Source of the DNA: Rhyacophila brunnea
Taxonomy: Eukaryota; Arthropoda; Insecta; Trichoptera; Rhyacophilidae
Reading direction: 5' to 3'
NCBI GenBank assembly: GCA_022495005.1
Contig: JAGYXB010000825.1
Coordinates: 6,014,001 to 6,078,000, forward strand
DNA length: 64,000 nt
Below the pieces are notes generated by a model. That model searched no databases. It was not told where the DNA came from and saw only the letters and a program-made list of their open reading frames with translations. Shown one piece after another: positions 1 through 11,789 of this stretch. A program made the translations under genes and the position numbers. Numbering within the stretch: position 1 is the stretch's first letter; each line of letters opens with the position of its first letter.

Positions 1-144
1 TAATGAATCGGCAACTTACACATGGGTATAAATCAAACTTCATTCAAACTCAGTTTATTTATAATGTAGTTATTTGTTATTACAAGTATTTTTTCTGTTA
101 TATTTTCGTTTTAATTTTATTTTCCATAAAAATTGATAAAAAAG

Positions 145-233
145 CAATCCCGAAAGTTTCGGGATTATGTTTATCAATCCCGGGATTCATAGGTATCGAA
201 AATAGGTCGGGATCCCGGGATTGGAATCCCTAA
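145..233. mobile_element. Possible hAT-like right end rich in TCCCGGGAT
   Basis: Contains AATCCCGAAAGTTTCGGGATT, itself an inverted repeat, then TCCCGGGATT twice. Read in reverse it starts TAGGGATTCCAATCCCGGG, resembling hAT ends. The partner end is outside the window or lost. Confidence 0.35.
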
Positions 234-722
234 TCACAACTAATTAAGAGTCATGCAACTAAAAAACAATGCAGGAACGAAAATTAGTCATCGTTTAGTT
301 TAATAATTAATAACGTATGTTAAAATTAATGTACATATTTATAGTTAAGATGTAAGGTTACCGTGATAGATTTTTGGGTTGTCACCGCGTAGGAAATAAA
401 TGATTGGCAACGTTTAAAAACGTCATGACTTCCGGAACTTTCAGCAAAATTCAAGATCCGAACTGGTATCTCTGGTTGTCACAACTGACACAGTACACTT
501 TCACACATTTTTTTATTCTGAGAAACGTTTGCTCCCAGCGTTAGCATTCATACACCGTACCTACAGCCCGAAACATCGAGGAAAGAAGGAAGAAGACGTA
601 TACGTGGTGGAAACCCAAAAATCTATTACGATAGGAGCTAAATTTGTTTAATAAATGTATGACCCAAAGACAAACATGATCACGGTAGGACAAGGGATTA
701 TGTTTGACGAGGTTTTAATAAC
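234..722. other. Gap, no gene seen
   Basis: AT-rich unique-looking sequence between the hAT-like end and hAT copy 1. Nothing recognised. Confidence 0.6.
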
Positions 723-730
723 CCACTGAA

Positions 731-1347
731 CAGTGACGTCCCTAGACAAAATGCCGCCCCTAGGCAGCGCCAAAACGCCGCCAGATCTTTTTATAAGTAC
801 AATATTTTTATCATCCTTTCATGACTCCAATATCTCAGAAATGTGTTGTATGAATACATTACTAACAAGATGTATACCACTAACTGCCATCCCTGCTTCA
901 ATAGACAATAGATATTGCGAGTCCGCGGTTTCAGATACATTTAAAAGTACGCCTGACAACTTTCAAAACTCGCGAGTGACTAGCAAACATTTTACACAAA
1001 ATTGAGTAATTATATACCTACCTATAATTCAAATATAATTCTCAAATCTGCACGTGGCATTGCTGTTCACCAAGGACATGACCTCCAAAGAAAACGGAAG
1101 TAAACTAGACATCGCGAACCCAACAAAACCTATTCCTAAGTCCTATTACAACTTTTATAATAATTAATAGGTACATTTTGTTTCCAACCAGTGAGATGAA
1201 CTTTTTAATGGAAAGATATTTCCGTTATTACTTAGTTTAGGTGGCTATTTATATATCTACCTAATGATTCTCCTCGATTTGCCGCCCTTCGGGTAACTGC
1301 CGCCCCCAAGCGACGCTCAATCTGCCTACCCCCACGGGACGTTACTG
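731..1347. mobile_element. hAT-type non-autonomous element, copy 1
   Basis: The ends are CAGTGACGTCCC and GGGACGTTACTG, imperfect inverted repeats of hAT type. The flanks 723-730 and 1348-1355 are both CCACTGAA, a perfect 8-bp target duplication. At 617 bp with no transposase it is non-autonomous. Open frames inside are incidental. It is homologous to 29144-29886. Confidence 0.93.
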
Positions 1348-1614
1348 CCACTGAATCAAAGTGAGAGATATCGGCCTTGATCGGCAACGTACTTTTTTGT
1401 ACAAAATAATCACCATTTGCATATAAATCTCGTGACTCAAATGACATAATCGTTCAGAAAGAATTTGTAGGTACAGGTAACTGACGCAGACTCACATTCA
1501 AGTACCTACTTAATTAAATGTACAATAATCATTTTTCATAATCCTACAAAACAGCATGTACATAATATTATTGTGGTTATAGTATTCCTAGTATTAAATG
1601 CAATATAATTCAAA

Positions 1615-1975
1615 TTTTGTGATTTGGTTGAACATAGTTATCACCCTCCCCCCTATTAGCAGTGGCAGGTAGGTAGTTTCTGAGCCTTGGTAGAATAAAC
1701 AACTGATGCTCTCTGTTTCTAAGACAGACGGACACACAGGTCAACATTACCCAGAATAGCAGAGTTCTCATTTGTAAACCTTGTATGAGTCGAAAAAATA
1801 CGTAGCTAAATAAAGATCTCTTCTAAATTCCAGACCTGAGAAAGTCAGTTGGATAAAGCCACGGATAGTATCCATACAACCTCAAGTAAAGGGTCTCAAT
1901 AATTTATTCTGAAGCCTCTCGACCATAAGACAATACTGTTCACGAACAATAGACCCACCCTCAAGCCTTGTTCGA
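1615..1975 (-). pseudogene. LINE 3' end, family A, copy 1
   Basis: Read on the minus strand this is the C-terminal part of a non-LTR retrotransposon reverse transcriptase. A VERLQNKLLRP-like stretch and a decayed copy of the LTCVPDNYLRNRE region are recognisable. It aligns with 37485-38165, 48289-48745 and 59851-60400. Frameshifts and stops interrupt it. The 3' untranslated part is missing. Confidence 0.7.
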
Positions 1976-2554
1976 ACTAAAGAATTAAACAAAAGTTTTT
2001 ATTCCTATCGTAACATCCGAAAAGACCCGGGAAGTACGCTACGTGTACGTATCATAATATCAACAGTTTTATTGTAATAAAAAGCTTTCATTTAGTATGA
2101 AGATTTATATGACTTGCATTTTTTCTAGTGGAACAAAGTATGAGTCAATCTGAATAAAAACGTAATCAACTTAGGTACCAATATGAGTTCGTCTTTCCAG
2201 ACACGTCCGAAAAAATGTAGGTAAGTAAATGCAGGTGCGACTCACCGGCGAGGTAGTTGTAAGACATTATTTTAATATCCCGGGGGTAATCGACCTTCTT
2301 GCTTTACTCACTGTTCAAAGAGGTTGACTCAACATTTTTTGTGTATCAAAGTCGACCAGGTTTGCAAGACAAAAAAGGTTAAAATCTGGTTTGAATTGAA
2401 ATGAACCTTTGTGACTTTTGCTTTGCATAACCTGGGCATGAGATAATATTGTTATTATTATTATTATATGATTCGCTGCGTCAATATTAAAGGGTTACCT
2501 GTACAGAACAGTCAACCAATTCTGTATTTCCCGGTTACCTGTTATAATTATTCT

Positions 2555-3235
2555 GAGACGCAATCTGTCATTTTTGGACATATTATTCAACGTGGACCGG
2601 ATAACCAGGAGATACTGATTTTGGGCAGCCTCCAGAGAAGGCTAAGCTGAGGAAAAGCGTCGGTGCGCTGGAGCGGACAAGTGAATGAGCTTACAGAGGA
2701 CGTCCTTCACTCTGCCCTGAGAAAAGTATAATATGACTGACAGAAGTGCAGAGTCTTGGTCATGGCCCCTACAAGGGGGGGAGGCTGACAGGGTTCTATC
2801 CAGGGGGCTCGGGCTCTGTGGGGGGCCGGCGTGGAGGGTCGACATGATAAGTGAGATAAACACACATCACAAATTTGCCCTAATGGGGAAAAAAGTCGCC
2901 TACGCGCTATCGTATTTGTAGTGTTTTAAAATTTTAAAATGTCTAGTTGTGTGTTGCAATTTTTCATTACTGTGTGTCGGTATTCGACAACTCCATGATT
3001 CAAGTGGATTTATTCAACAATACAAAAAAACCGCGAAAAATACACCGAATACCCTTAATTTTGCCTGAAACAAAATTTAGAAAACGATTCTGTAAAAACT
3101 CCCATTGCCTTTAACCCTAGCGATTGGTCAGGGGGGAGGCGCCAATGATCCTGGCCTGAGGGCCCGCTTCAAGATGTGGGGCCATTGTCTTGATCGCTCA
3201 GAAGATTATTGCAGGGTGGTCACGATCCTAAGTCA
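2555..3235 (+). pseudogene. LINE C-terminal fragment and 3' region, family D
   Basis: The reading contains FGHIIQRGPDNQEILILGSL, then an EGKR-like segment and a W.R...LQGG remnant, the typical end of RTE/R-type LINE reverse transcriptases, with frameshifts. It is followed by a GC-rich stretch (CAGGGGGCTCGGGCTCTGTG) and a 3' region sharing AACACACATCACAA and CGATCCTGGCCTG-type sequence with 49480-49775. Confidence 0.55.
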
Positions 3236-4345
3236 TGAGGGAACGACCAAAAAGAAAAGAATGAAAATAGTAAATTAGAATTAAAACACACGGCCCTGTA
3301 AGTTGCAACAAATTGACGCAAGCTGTGGTGGTTCTTACTTAATTCCACTTGGATTCAAATTGGAATCAAGCTACCCTAAGAGTGAAAATGAATCTGCTGT
3401 ACACCTGAATAATTTTGTATACTAACATAAATGGATATTTATATACTTAAGTACATTTTAATGAATTTATAATGGCGATAAATGGAATGATACAATATAT
3501 GGGTATATTACCTAAATCAGAAAAGGGTCCAAGCAATATAGTCGTAGTTTTCAAAACCCTTAAATATATGTGCTTTCTACAAAATATTTGATGTATTATA
3601 AAATATAATAGACGGTTAGGGTTCTTTACGCGGATTAATTCGCGTAATGTGTGTGTGTGGTTTTAAACATTTTCGGTTCGCGGCGCCTTCTATGTATAAA
3701 GATTGTTTCAATGTGCAGAAAAGTAATAATTAGTACAATAGGGGGGACCCCGGTGTTCATCACATTTTTTTTAAATCCTGGAATCAACCTACACACAGCG
3801 TCCCACTTCTAGTGATATGTTGACAACAGTTCCAGAGGAAAACCCAGCCTCGAAGAAGTATTCGTAATTCGTCAAAAATGAAACCAGGTTTATCACTCTA
3901 TAAATATTTAAGTATAATTTATTGATTTGAAATATTGAGGAAGTAAGGTCATACTCGAATTTCGACTGTGAAAAGGGAAGATCAGTATATTGAAAGTGTG
4001 TTGTATTTTACGAAAACATTCACCAAAGTACACCCATAATAATATATATTATTGTATTCGTTCATCAGCCGCCGCATTGAATTAGGAATGCAAGGAATTA
4101 TTTAAGAAAAAAACCGAATATCGTGCTTCCTAAATAATTATGTAGAGATAAGTAAAAAAAATGTATAATGAGGCGAGCCACGATGTATTGAAAATTAATG
4201 AGATTTATTTTGCTATTTTTGTCAATTAATATTTTCATTGGTCACACATGAATGGAATGTTTGAGTGGCCAAAAGATTTAGTTCAGTGGTACCCAAATCC
4301 GAAACCGTATCAGAAATATAATATAAACAAATGACACTGCGTATA
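3236..4345. other. Gap, no gene seen
   Basis: No open frame or repeat of note. A near-palindrome CGCGGATTAATTCGCG lies near 3638. Confidence 0.6.
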
Positions 4346-4946
4346 TTGAAGTTAACGGCCACCAAACCACACCCGGTCTTAATCGGGCGTATCACGGGAC
4401 ACTACGTCTGCATGTGAAGCATCATTTTTTTATGACTGAGAATGTCTCAGGAGCAGTTACCTAAGACCAAGGTCGCCATGTACTTACATGTGCTTTGACT
4501 GAATTTAAATGACTTTAAGTTAAGGTACTCATGGAAGAGATGAGCACTTAGAGGCAATATTAAAAATTGTAGTAAGTATCAAATTAAAGCTAATACAAAA
4601 CTGCCGAACATGCTAAGTGAAGAGATCTTCACGTTGGCAGTATAACGCCGCAAATTTTGTAAATGTTATAAAATTGGCCTTTGTGGCGACCAGGTAAGGA
4701 CGGTCTGATGGGCCCAACAGCTGGTTGAACCGACTTGAGCAGCTCTTCCCTTTCCGTACACAACTTAGGACATTCCCAGAGGATGTAGTTTGCATCCTGT
4801 ATTTCTCCGCCACATGGGCATGTTGAACGGGTAACAAGACCAAGCTCAAAGAGCCTGCCAGCGAAGCCACGATGCCCAGTTAAGAATTGGCTGGTGTAAT
4901 GATCTGGAGTCAAAAAGCGGTTATCTCCATTCGCCATTAGCGACAA
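4346..4946 (-). pseudogene. R1-like LINE ORF2 C-terminus, minus copy
   Basis: The minus-strand frame contains MANGDNRFLTPDHYTSQFLT and CPCGGEIQDANYILWEC, homologous to 62927-63244. A frameshift near 4690 replaces the normal ending (the other frame keeps YLVATKANFITFTKFAALYC). The 3' untranslated region shares CCCGTGATACGCCCGATTAA and ends at TTAACTTCAAT (about 4350). Confidence 0.8.
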
Positions 4947-5206
4947 ACGAAAAAATCCCTTTCAATTCAGCTCAGAACATAAAAAAGTACACATTATTCG
5001 TCACCAAAAGAGAGGGTACGCCGGTAAACTTAATCTTTAAATGGGGTACTACTGGTACTAGCATGGTTAACGTGACCATACGTCTTGAAAGAGAGGAACC
5101 CATGGTAACAGTTTCAAAAGTAAAAAAAGGCGCGAAAAATGAAAAAATCGATAGAACACAGTTGCAAGTCGCAGTTAGCAATGTTAATTACCAAAGTAAA
5201 TTTTAA
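4947..5206 (+). CDS. Unidentified open frame with coding-like composition, possible terminal exon
   Basis: Open on the plus strand to TAA at 5204-5206. It reads NIKKYTLFVTKREGTPVNLI, FKWGTTGTSMVNVTIRLERE, then a lysine-rich stretch ending NVNYQSKF. No ATG lies near its left end, and the first internal Met is only 47 codons from the stop, so it would have to be an internal or terminal exon. An AATAAA lies about 65 bp after the stop. It abuts the R1-like LINE copy. I do not recognise the protein. Confidence 0.3.
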
Positions 5207-5659
5207 GAAGTCCTGCCAAGAATTTCATTCTTATTTGAAATCAAAACCAATTATACTTTGTTCTTCGGACAAATAAAAGTATAAGACCACATAAATTATT
5301 TATTTTCACGTGTACATTCCTGTTCTTTTCATTAATAAAAAAAAATTATGAAGAATTATGCTTTTTCTTGAAAACTATTACCTAAACACATACTATTACC
5401 TAAAAATAAATGGTCACGTCGAGCATGCTGTACCTTATGGAAACACTGACTTAGGTGAAACGAAAAACTACTTCACCCTCGCAGTCTGATATTGCATCTA
5501 AGTATGCAAATAAAATAGAAGATATTGACATTGAAGCAGCGTGGCACAGCGGAAAGGATTTCCATGTAAATTCTTCCATCCATTCCATATTGCATTGCTG
5601 CAGGCCATATTAAATATGAAATGTGAAGGATACGTATGGCTATTGATTTTTCACATTTA

Positions 5660-6108
5660 GGGCTTGCGCAGACAGAGAGCGGTCGGAGTTCTGCGTTCAA
5701 CCGACCGTTGACCGCTAGCGTTCAGGGACAGCAGACAGGTGGCGGTCAACAATAAGCGTTCCATTTGTTTACAAACGTTGTAGTGACACAGGCGCTGCAT
5801 AATGCGAGACCGCTATATTCCGACTGCGAGTGGAAGTGAGAAAGCACCGCTGTTGCGTACTCCCTCCCCCGTGTGGTTTCGCTCTATGTTGTGTGACTGC
5901 TCAAATTCCTATGACGGGACTGGACGGGAGGTACGGCGTTCTTTGTAATTCCGGGCATAGAACTCCAGAACTCTAGCGTTCCAATTGACCGGCGCGGTCT
6001 GACCGCCGGCTGTGTACCCATACAGTATGAAGTCCATATAATACAAAGAACGCAGAACTCCGAACGCGGAACGCAGACCGCCTGACCGCTCTCTGTCTGC
6101 GCAAGCCC
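5660..6108. mobile_element. PIF/Harbinger-type miniature element (GGGCTTGCGC family)
   Basis: Near-perfect inverted repeats: GGGCTTGCGCAGACAGAGAG at the left, its complement at the right, extending about 25 bp. TTA flanks both sides (5657-5659, 6109-6111). The 449-bp element is clearly richer in GC and CpG than its surroundings and has no transposase. The 3-bp TTA duplication fits PIF/Harbinger. Confidence 0.88.
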
Positions 6109-6294
6109 TTAGCATATCACCATAGCATTTAATGATAGGTACTCGATTACTTAGAGACTTAGATTCGCAAGGTTTCTACATCAACGCTTTAAAATTTATA
6201 AACTAATATTGGATGATTTAAAATACAGTAGAAAACATCAATATAACGGACTAATGCTGGCGGTGAGGTGTCCGTTAAAACCGAAAGTCCGCTA

Positions 6295-6840
6295 TTTATT
6301 TATTTAAGAAAACAAAACATTGTGGGCATAAATCAAAATTCAGGACGTTCACAACATGAGATTTACATTAAAACAAATATTACTCTCACAAGAGAAAAGA
6401 AGAAGAAGAAGCATAATAATAATAAAAAGCATTAACAATTTTATACAATAAAATAAAGTTTCAAAAAAACAAAATGCAAAACAAGTACATCATTGAAAAT
6501 GTCTATGTCTTTAGAAATCGCATTTACTAATATTGCACCCCTCGCTAATGGTGCCTGATAGGCTTGACTCGAGGAAACAGTTCTGACCCAGAATAAATCA
6601 TGGCTGCGACCACGTAGGACGTAGGTAATTGACAGGCGCATATACATTTAAATTCGTTATGACGCCAGGATTAGAAACCGTTCCTCGTGATAGCAGGCAA
6701 CATTGTTTCAAGAGCAGAAGTGACCTACGAGATCCAAGAGAGTGAAAAGTGAGCATCCTTGTACGAGTAGAAAGGCAGTCGGAAAGTAATCGTTTGACGA
6801 AGTGTTAAAAGGAAAATAGTTATATGTCTTAAAATAAAGA
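6295..6840 (-). pseudogene. LINE 3' end, family B, minus copy
   Basis: The minus-strand frame encodes GRSHDLFWVRTVSSSQAYQ and LARGAILVNAISKDIDIFND, homologous to 61243-61733. The tail contains TTGTGAACGTCC and CCCACAATG followed by TAAATAAATA. The 5' limit is the same GTCTTTATTTTAAGAC point near 6838. Confidence 0.8.
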
Positions 6841-7310
6841 CATCGAAGAAATTTCTTTTGGAAATATAAAAACACAAACAAAATCCTGTTTATTCGTCTT
6901 CGGATGACATACCCACACAGCCGTTGTGGGTTGACGCTAATGTTCGATGTCGATGCAATAGCTTTCGGTAATCCTGCTTTGAAAAAAGAAGTTTTGTTTG
7001 CACTTCTGAACTATGTACTACTATTTCTTTAAATCAACTCTATAAAATTACGAAAATCCGTGTAATGTTAAATTTCGTTGTCTGAAGAATAGTCGATAAA
7101 TAATATTAAACACTTGTCTTTAAACATGTATACTGACAGGATGTTTTTAACTATTTTCACATTTGACCGGATATTTGTCCGTTATAAACGAAGTCTGTTA
7201 TATCCAGGTTCTACTGTAATAAAATATTTTTTCTGTTTTTTAAACATGGATTTAACTAACGGCCCACAACTTGGTCTAGTCTAATATTGATTTGGATGTA
7301 CTACAGTCAT

Positions 7311-7545
7311 TTAAAAACTGCAAGCACGTGTTGCTGAAATTTAATATTTTTTTGTGTTAAATATAAAGCTTAATTATGTGTAGTTAATTTAGTAGAAAAT
7401 GTGCTTAGCTTGGTATAACGTTTCATAGTTAATAATAATTACAAAATTGAGGTTTTCTACTGTGCGTTATACGCAAGAAACACGGCTTCATTATGCCGAA
7501 CAATAACCACTCTCTTTATGTTACTACTCTGAGTGCCTACCTTAT
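7311..7545. repeat. Dispersed repeat, uninterrupted copy holding the hAT empty site
   Basis: Begins TTAAAAACTGCAAGCACGTG and matches 29027-29143 joined to 29887-30010. The sequence GTATAACG occurs once here (7413-7420), exactly where the other copy carries hAT copy 2. The identity of this repeat is unknown. No open frame or terminal repeats were seen. Confidence 0.8.
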
Positions 7546-9619
7546 AATATTACGATAAAAAGCATTTGTGTAGGAAAAAAATAACAATGCTGAGACTTTT
7601 ACGCTTTATCCCATATAAATATTATGTCTCAAATAAGTATTTTTACCCAGGAAGTAGCGTTTTAGATTTATTCAGTTCATTTGGCATTAACACATTCACA
7701 GACTCTAGAATACGGAATAACCAATCACACTTCAAAACAAAATGTAGCAATCACGTAAATATTGTTTTTGAAAGCCGAAAAAGAAAAATGCTGAATTACA
7801 ACATACGAAATTCGCAAATTTAAAATACAATCAATATCAAACACGTGTCTCGCAAATTTTCGCCGAAAATACTTACGCTGAAAACACAACTAAGTACGAA
7901 GTACGAAGAGTACGAAGGAAAAGGTAATTTTTGTAGGCGAGTATTATATCTAATTGGAATGGGGATAAATTAAAAAAGCAACACAAAATGTCTAGCACGC
8001 TACAAGCAGGGTTGCCAAACGTCAGGAATTGAAGTAGATACTTATCCAGATTGGATCAATTCCGGACGTAAAATAGATAATCTCTTCACCTGGCGCGTAT
8101 AGCACAACTCCAAACTCATACATTATCTCACTGCCATACCATGCAGGTTAGTAAGAAATGATTATTTTGTTATATCTATCCAAGCCAACAATGCTTACCC
8201 GGAAATATTTTTTAGTCATATGAATGGAATAGCACCCGGAACTGTTTTTCCGTCAACTTGATTTTGGCGAAATTGCAAATACTGGACCACGTCCAGATTT
8301 TGCACATTTACTAAATGTAGGTATTTCTCGGTAGAAGAATATTTTATAAATTAACACAAAATATAATACCTACACGTTCCAAGTAATTAGTCCGCTTCTG
8401 CTTCAGTAGAACATTATCAACTGATGTTGTGCTGTACCTACCTACTAATCAGCTGGTAATGTATTATTCGAGCGAATGAATCCAGACTTGATAATTATTA
8501 AATTGTGTGGAATAAATATTATAAGTAAGTACGGTGTTTTACATACATATATCAATTAATAGAGTATAGATACACTTGGAAAGATATTGGCGTAATCACC
8601 AAAGGGCGAGATGAAATATTATTGAAAAAAACCCTAACAATAATACGAAGTACATACTACGTCATAGAATAGGTAACCGTTCCAAAACTCATTTCAATAA
8701 TATACGAGACTGGTTTCTAGAATACCTGTTTTTTATTGCATAAATTAATATAAATTGTGTTATTCCGACCATGTCCGATCCTAAAAAGATCATATGCGAT
8801 TAAATTAATTTAAAAAATATTTTAATATAAGTAAACTTTTATATGCGTATTTTTTTCCTCGACCATGTCCGATCCTAATAAGATTATATTATGGGCATCC
8901 ACGGAGTGGAGGTTTGTATTAGAGATGGGAAAACTGGTCGATTTTGAGGACTAAGTATACTTACTACCAGTATAAAAAAATACTTAGTATTTAAACTTGT
9001 TCCAAAATACTTACTAGTATTTGGAATACTATATAGATCGTTTGGCGTGCGTATGCGACAAAAGTTTCATACTCAACTGAAACTAAAACCAACTCCATAT
9101 TATTAGTATTTTAAAATACGTATCGACTCAGGGAACTCAGACTGTGTATCGGCTTCAATATAATCGCTAAAAATACGCTGAGCTCCGCTTGTCGAAAAGT
9201 CCCATTTATTATAAAATTTTACATTTATGAGTTGTTTTTCTGTTAGGTTACAATATTATTGTTAACAAAAATGAATAACAGTGATTTTTTCTTAATTTTA
9301 AACATGTTTTGAGCGGTATATAACAAGCCTGTGCGTCATCTCACCACTGTGCTGCGACACAAAATTTATGCATTCGAACGCAATAGACAAATAAATTAAA
9401 ATATAAGTACCTATATTCAAGTGCTATTTCGTTCGAGCGCATTTAATGTCAATAGTGTTGAAAGTCTACCAACTGGCGAGTGCACAGAACAGCGACTCGC
9501 GATGATATCATCACAAATTTTTTTGAATAAGTTTATTGGGCCCCAAATACTTAGTATGGGTAGTTTCATCCGAAACTTGAGTACACAAACTGGTGACAGT
9601 ATTTCCAAGTCACCTCTAG
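7546..9619. other. Gap with SINE tails only
   Basis: Apart from the SINE tails at 8765-8915 nothing is recognised. The 85-codon frame at 7566 has no domain and AT-driven composition. GCAGGGTTGCCA at 8007 may be an hAT-like end without a partner. Confidence 0.5.
8765..8915 (-). repeat. SINE 3'-tail fragments, two copies
   Basis: CGACCATGTCCGATCCTAAA at about 8767 and CGACCATGTCCGATCCTAAT at about 8860, the second continuing with GGGCATCCACGGAGTGGAGG. Both are the 3' end of the main SINE family in reverse. Confidence 0.65.
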
Positions 9620-9790
9620 TTTGTATTTTGTTTTTACGAGAAATGGATGTCAGACACTTGCTCAACTTATTATGTCCATACTCTGACTCACACACAAATT
9701 GAAAAACAATTTGTGCACTTGCCAGACCCAGGATTCGAACCTGGGGCCCACGACGTTATAAGCCGATGCTTGAGCCACGCGGCCATCGCC
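9620..9790 (-). mobile_element. tRNA-derived SINE, 3' end diverged
   Basis: Minus strand: head GATGGCCGCGTGGCTCAAGC (9788 inward) with box B GGTTCGAATCC, then body CATCCATTTCTCGTAAAAAC (about 9640). The terminal palindrome seen in full copies is not recognisable. Confidence 0.8.
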
Positions 9791-9822
9791 AATGTTTTAA
9801 TAACAAACTAAATTCATCGTTC

Positions 9823-10200
9823 CCACGATGGCCGAGCGGCTTAAGCGTCGTCTTATAATGTCGTGACTCCCAGATTCGAACCCTGAGACTTGTAAATACA
9901 CATATTAGTAACTAAATTTGCAAAGCGCTTCAGAGAGTATTAAGAGCCATTGGTTAAAATTTGTCGCAATTAAATATAACGCCTATAGCATAATGATATA
10001 AGTGCATGGACGCGAAACCCGAGAGATGCAGGTACGATTCCTGCTGGGTGTCTTACTTTTTTCAAAAAAAAAGATTTCAAGTCAGAGTATGGACCTAATA
10101 TGTTGAGGAAGTGGCTAACATCCATTTCTCGTAAACACAACCTCCACTCTATGGTGGCCCATATTATGATCTTATATATTATGAGAATCGAACATGGTGA
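9823..10200 (+). mobile_element. tRNA-derived SINE interrupted by another tRNA-like unit
   Basis: The head at 9823-9907 (GATGGCCGAGCGGCTTAAGC, ATTCGAACCC, TACACATATT) stops exactly where the full copy at 45350 continues into its body. The body resumes at 10080 (GTCAGAGTATGGACCTAATA) and runs to about 10200. The 170 bp between hold a different tRNA-like sequence. It stands head to head with the SINE at 9620-9790. Confidence 0.75.
9981..10075 (+). mobile_element. tRNA-like unit inserted in a SINE
   Basis: TAGCATAATGATATAAGTGC resembles box A, and GCAGGTACGATTCCTGC is a perfect T-arm-like stem-loop with box B, followed by a T run and A run. It resembles 26640-26715 over the GAG.GATGC.GGTTCGA part, so it may be a second SINE family. 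Confidence 0.6.
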
Positions 10201-10784
10201 AGTAAGTAAATCATTTATTACATGAAAACAATCTCAAATAGACAAGTCAGTTCTTTTTGGGTGAGTAATATTTATAAAATTATATATTATTTTATATAAA
10301 TCGGGCCACAACCAATTTGCAACCCTAGTTACACGCGCGACGGGGCTGGCAGGGGTGATCGATAAATTAATTCCATTACCCGCGACTGAGAAACGCTGTA
10401 CGAAGCACTTGACTTGCTAATAAAGTTAGTGTTGTCTTCCAACATGATTTTATATGCTACCAGCGTATTACATCGATGCTATGTTGTAGCTATATGTCAA
10501 CATGGATATAAGTGGGAAAAAAAATAGCAATAAAGTAAATTAAAGAGAGATTGAAAGTGGCTTTCTTTTGTTACTAAGGGAAAAGTAGAAAAAAGGTTAT
10601 ATATACATGGATTTGCAAATAGCCGTTTATCTATTGTCCTCAGTGGACAAATAGTTGAAAGTGTACTGACTACATTGCGAGCAAGCCGGCAAAGAGGATG
10701 AACCACGTAAAACGTCTTCGTCGGGAAGATTGGAGTTCAGTACATGATATCAAAGCAAAACAGTATCAACCAGGGAACTCTAAT

Positions 10785-11060
10785 AATGGGAACAGAAATA
10801 CCTAACGGGTAAGGAGTAGCAGGTAAGCGATCTCGATAATCCAGGATAAACTTAAACACGTGTCAAGAATACGTCAGCGAATACTGACAACTGCTCTCGG
10901 TTCATGTTTATGCATTGACGTTCATTTAATATTGGTGTATTACACACACTATCGCACGTGCATAATGCGTGTTTCATTTACGTAGGACACTCACACGTTC
11001 AACGTTTTTGAATATTGCCTATAGGAATTCTATTTATTATCTGTTCTGTGGAATCAACCA
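10785..11060 (+). repeat. Dispersed repeat U, copy 1
   Basis: Shares AATACCTAACGGGT, CGATCTCGA, TTAAACACGTGTCAAGAATA, CTGACAACTGCTCTCGGTT and GTAGGACACTCACA with 50790-51070. The type of element is unknown. Confidence 0.65.
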
Positions 11061-11196
11061 ACTCTTACTCGCACTTATTAAAAATAATAAAAAAAACGTA
11101 AGACCGACTGCTATTGTCATAGTAAAGTTACATTTTGTATATAATCTTGTTTGTGTTAGAGCTTATCCACAAGGCGCGTTTTGACTCGTGCGTAAC

Positions 11197-11780
11197 TAGA
11201 GTTGAGTTTCGGGATTTTTCGAGATTTTAGAGAAATTTTCGAGATTTTCCATCCCGAATCTCGAGAATTGAAATTTTTAACATTTCGGGAAATCCCGGAT
11301 CTCGAGAATTTTTTCTCGGGATTCGGGATTCCTTTATTATCAAATATTAATTGATAAAACGATTTTCTATGTGAAAAAAGTGGTCAGAAAACACAAAACT
11401 TTCAAGGACTAATAGGGGCATTTAACACAATTAAGCCAACGTCGACTCAAAATGAACGCAATTTTTGCAACTTCAGGGAATTTTATGTCTCAAAAGCGTA
11501 CGCGATTGTCAGACGCAGCGATTGACAGTCTGTGTTTTTCTATTGTAATAATTAATGTTTTGAATTATTTTTGTTTTCCTACTTCTGTTTTGTTTGTCTT
11601 CTTAAATAAATAAAAAAAAAACATTTTTTTTTGGAAATTGTCTCTTTTTACACTGAAGGACATATGTAGAATTTTTACAGGTTTTTTTAAATTTCCCGAT
11701 TTCTCGGGAATTCTCGAGAATTCTTTTCCGGAAATCCCGAATCTCGAGATTGAGAATTTCTCGGGAAATACTCAACTCTA
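11197..11780. mobile_element. hAT-like non-autonomous element
   Basis: The outer ends are TAGAGTTGAGT and ACTCAACTCTA. The inner parts are long, imperfect and rich in TCTCGAGA/TCCCGA motifs, so the whole terminal region can fold. The flanks TGCGTAAC (11189-11196) and CGCGTAAC (11781-11788) make an 8-bp duplication with one difference. It is 584 bp with no coding capacity. The terminal YARNG pattern fits hAT. Confidence 0.85.
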
Positions 11781-11789
11781 CGCGTAACA

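Noticed and set aside
733..1005. 90-codon frame inside hAT copy 1
   Set aside because: It lies in a non-autonomous element, is not preserved in the second copy, and has no domain.
7566..7823. 85-codon open frame on the plus strand
   Set aside because: No domain, AT-driven composition, no splice or poly(A) context, and no second copy.
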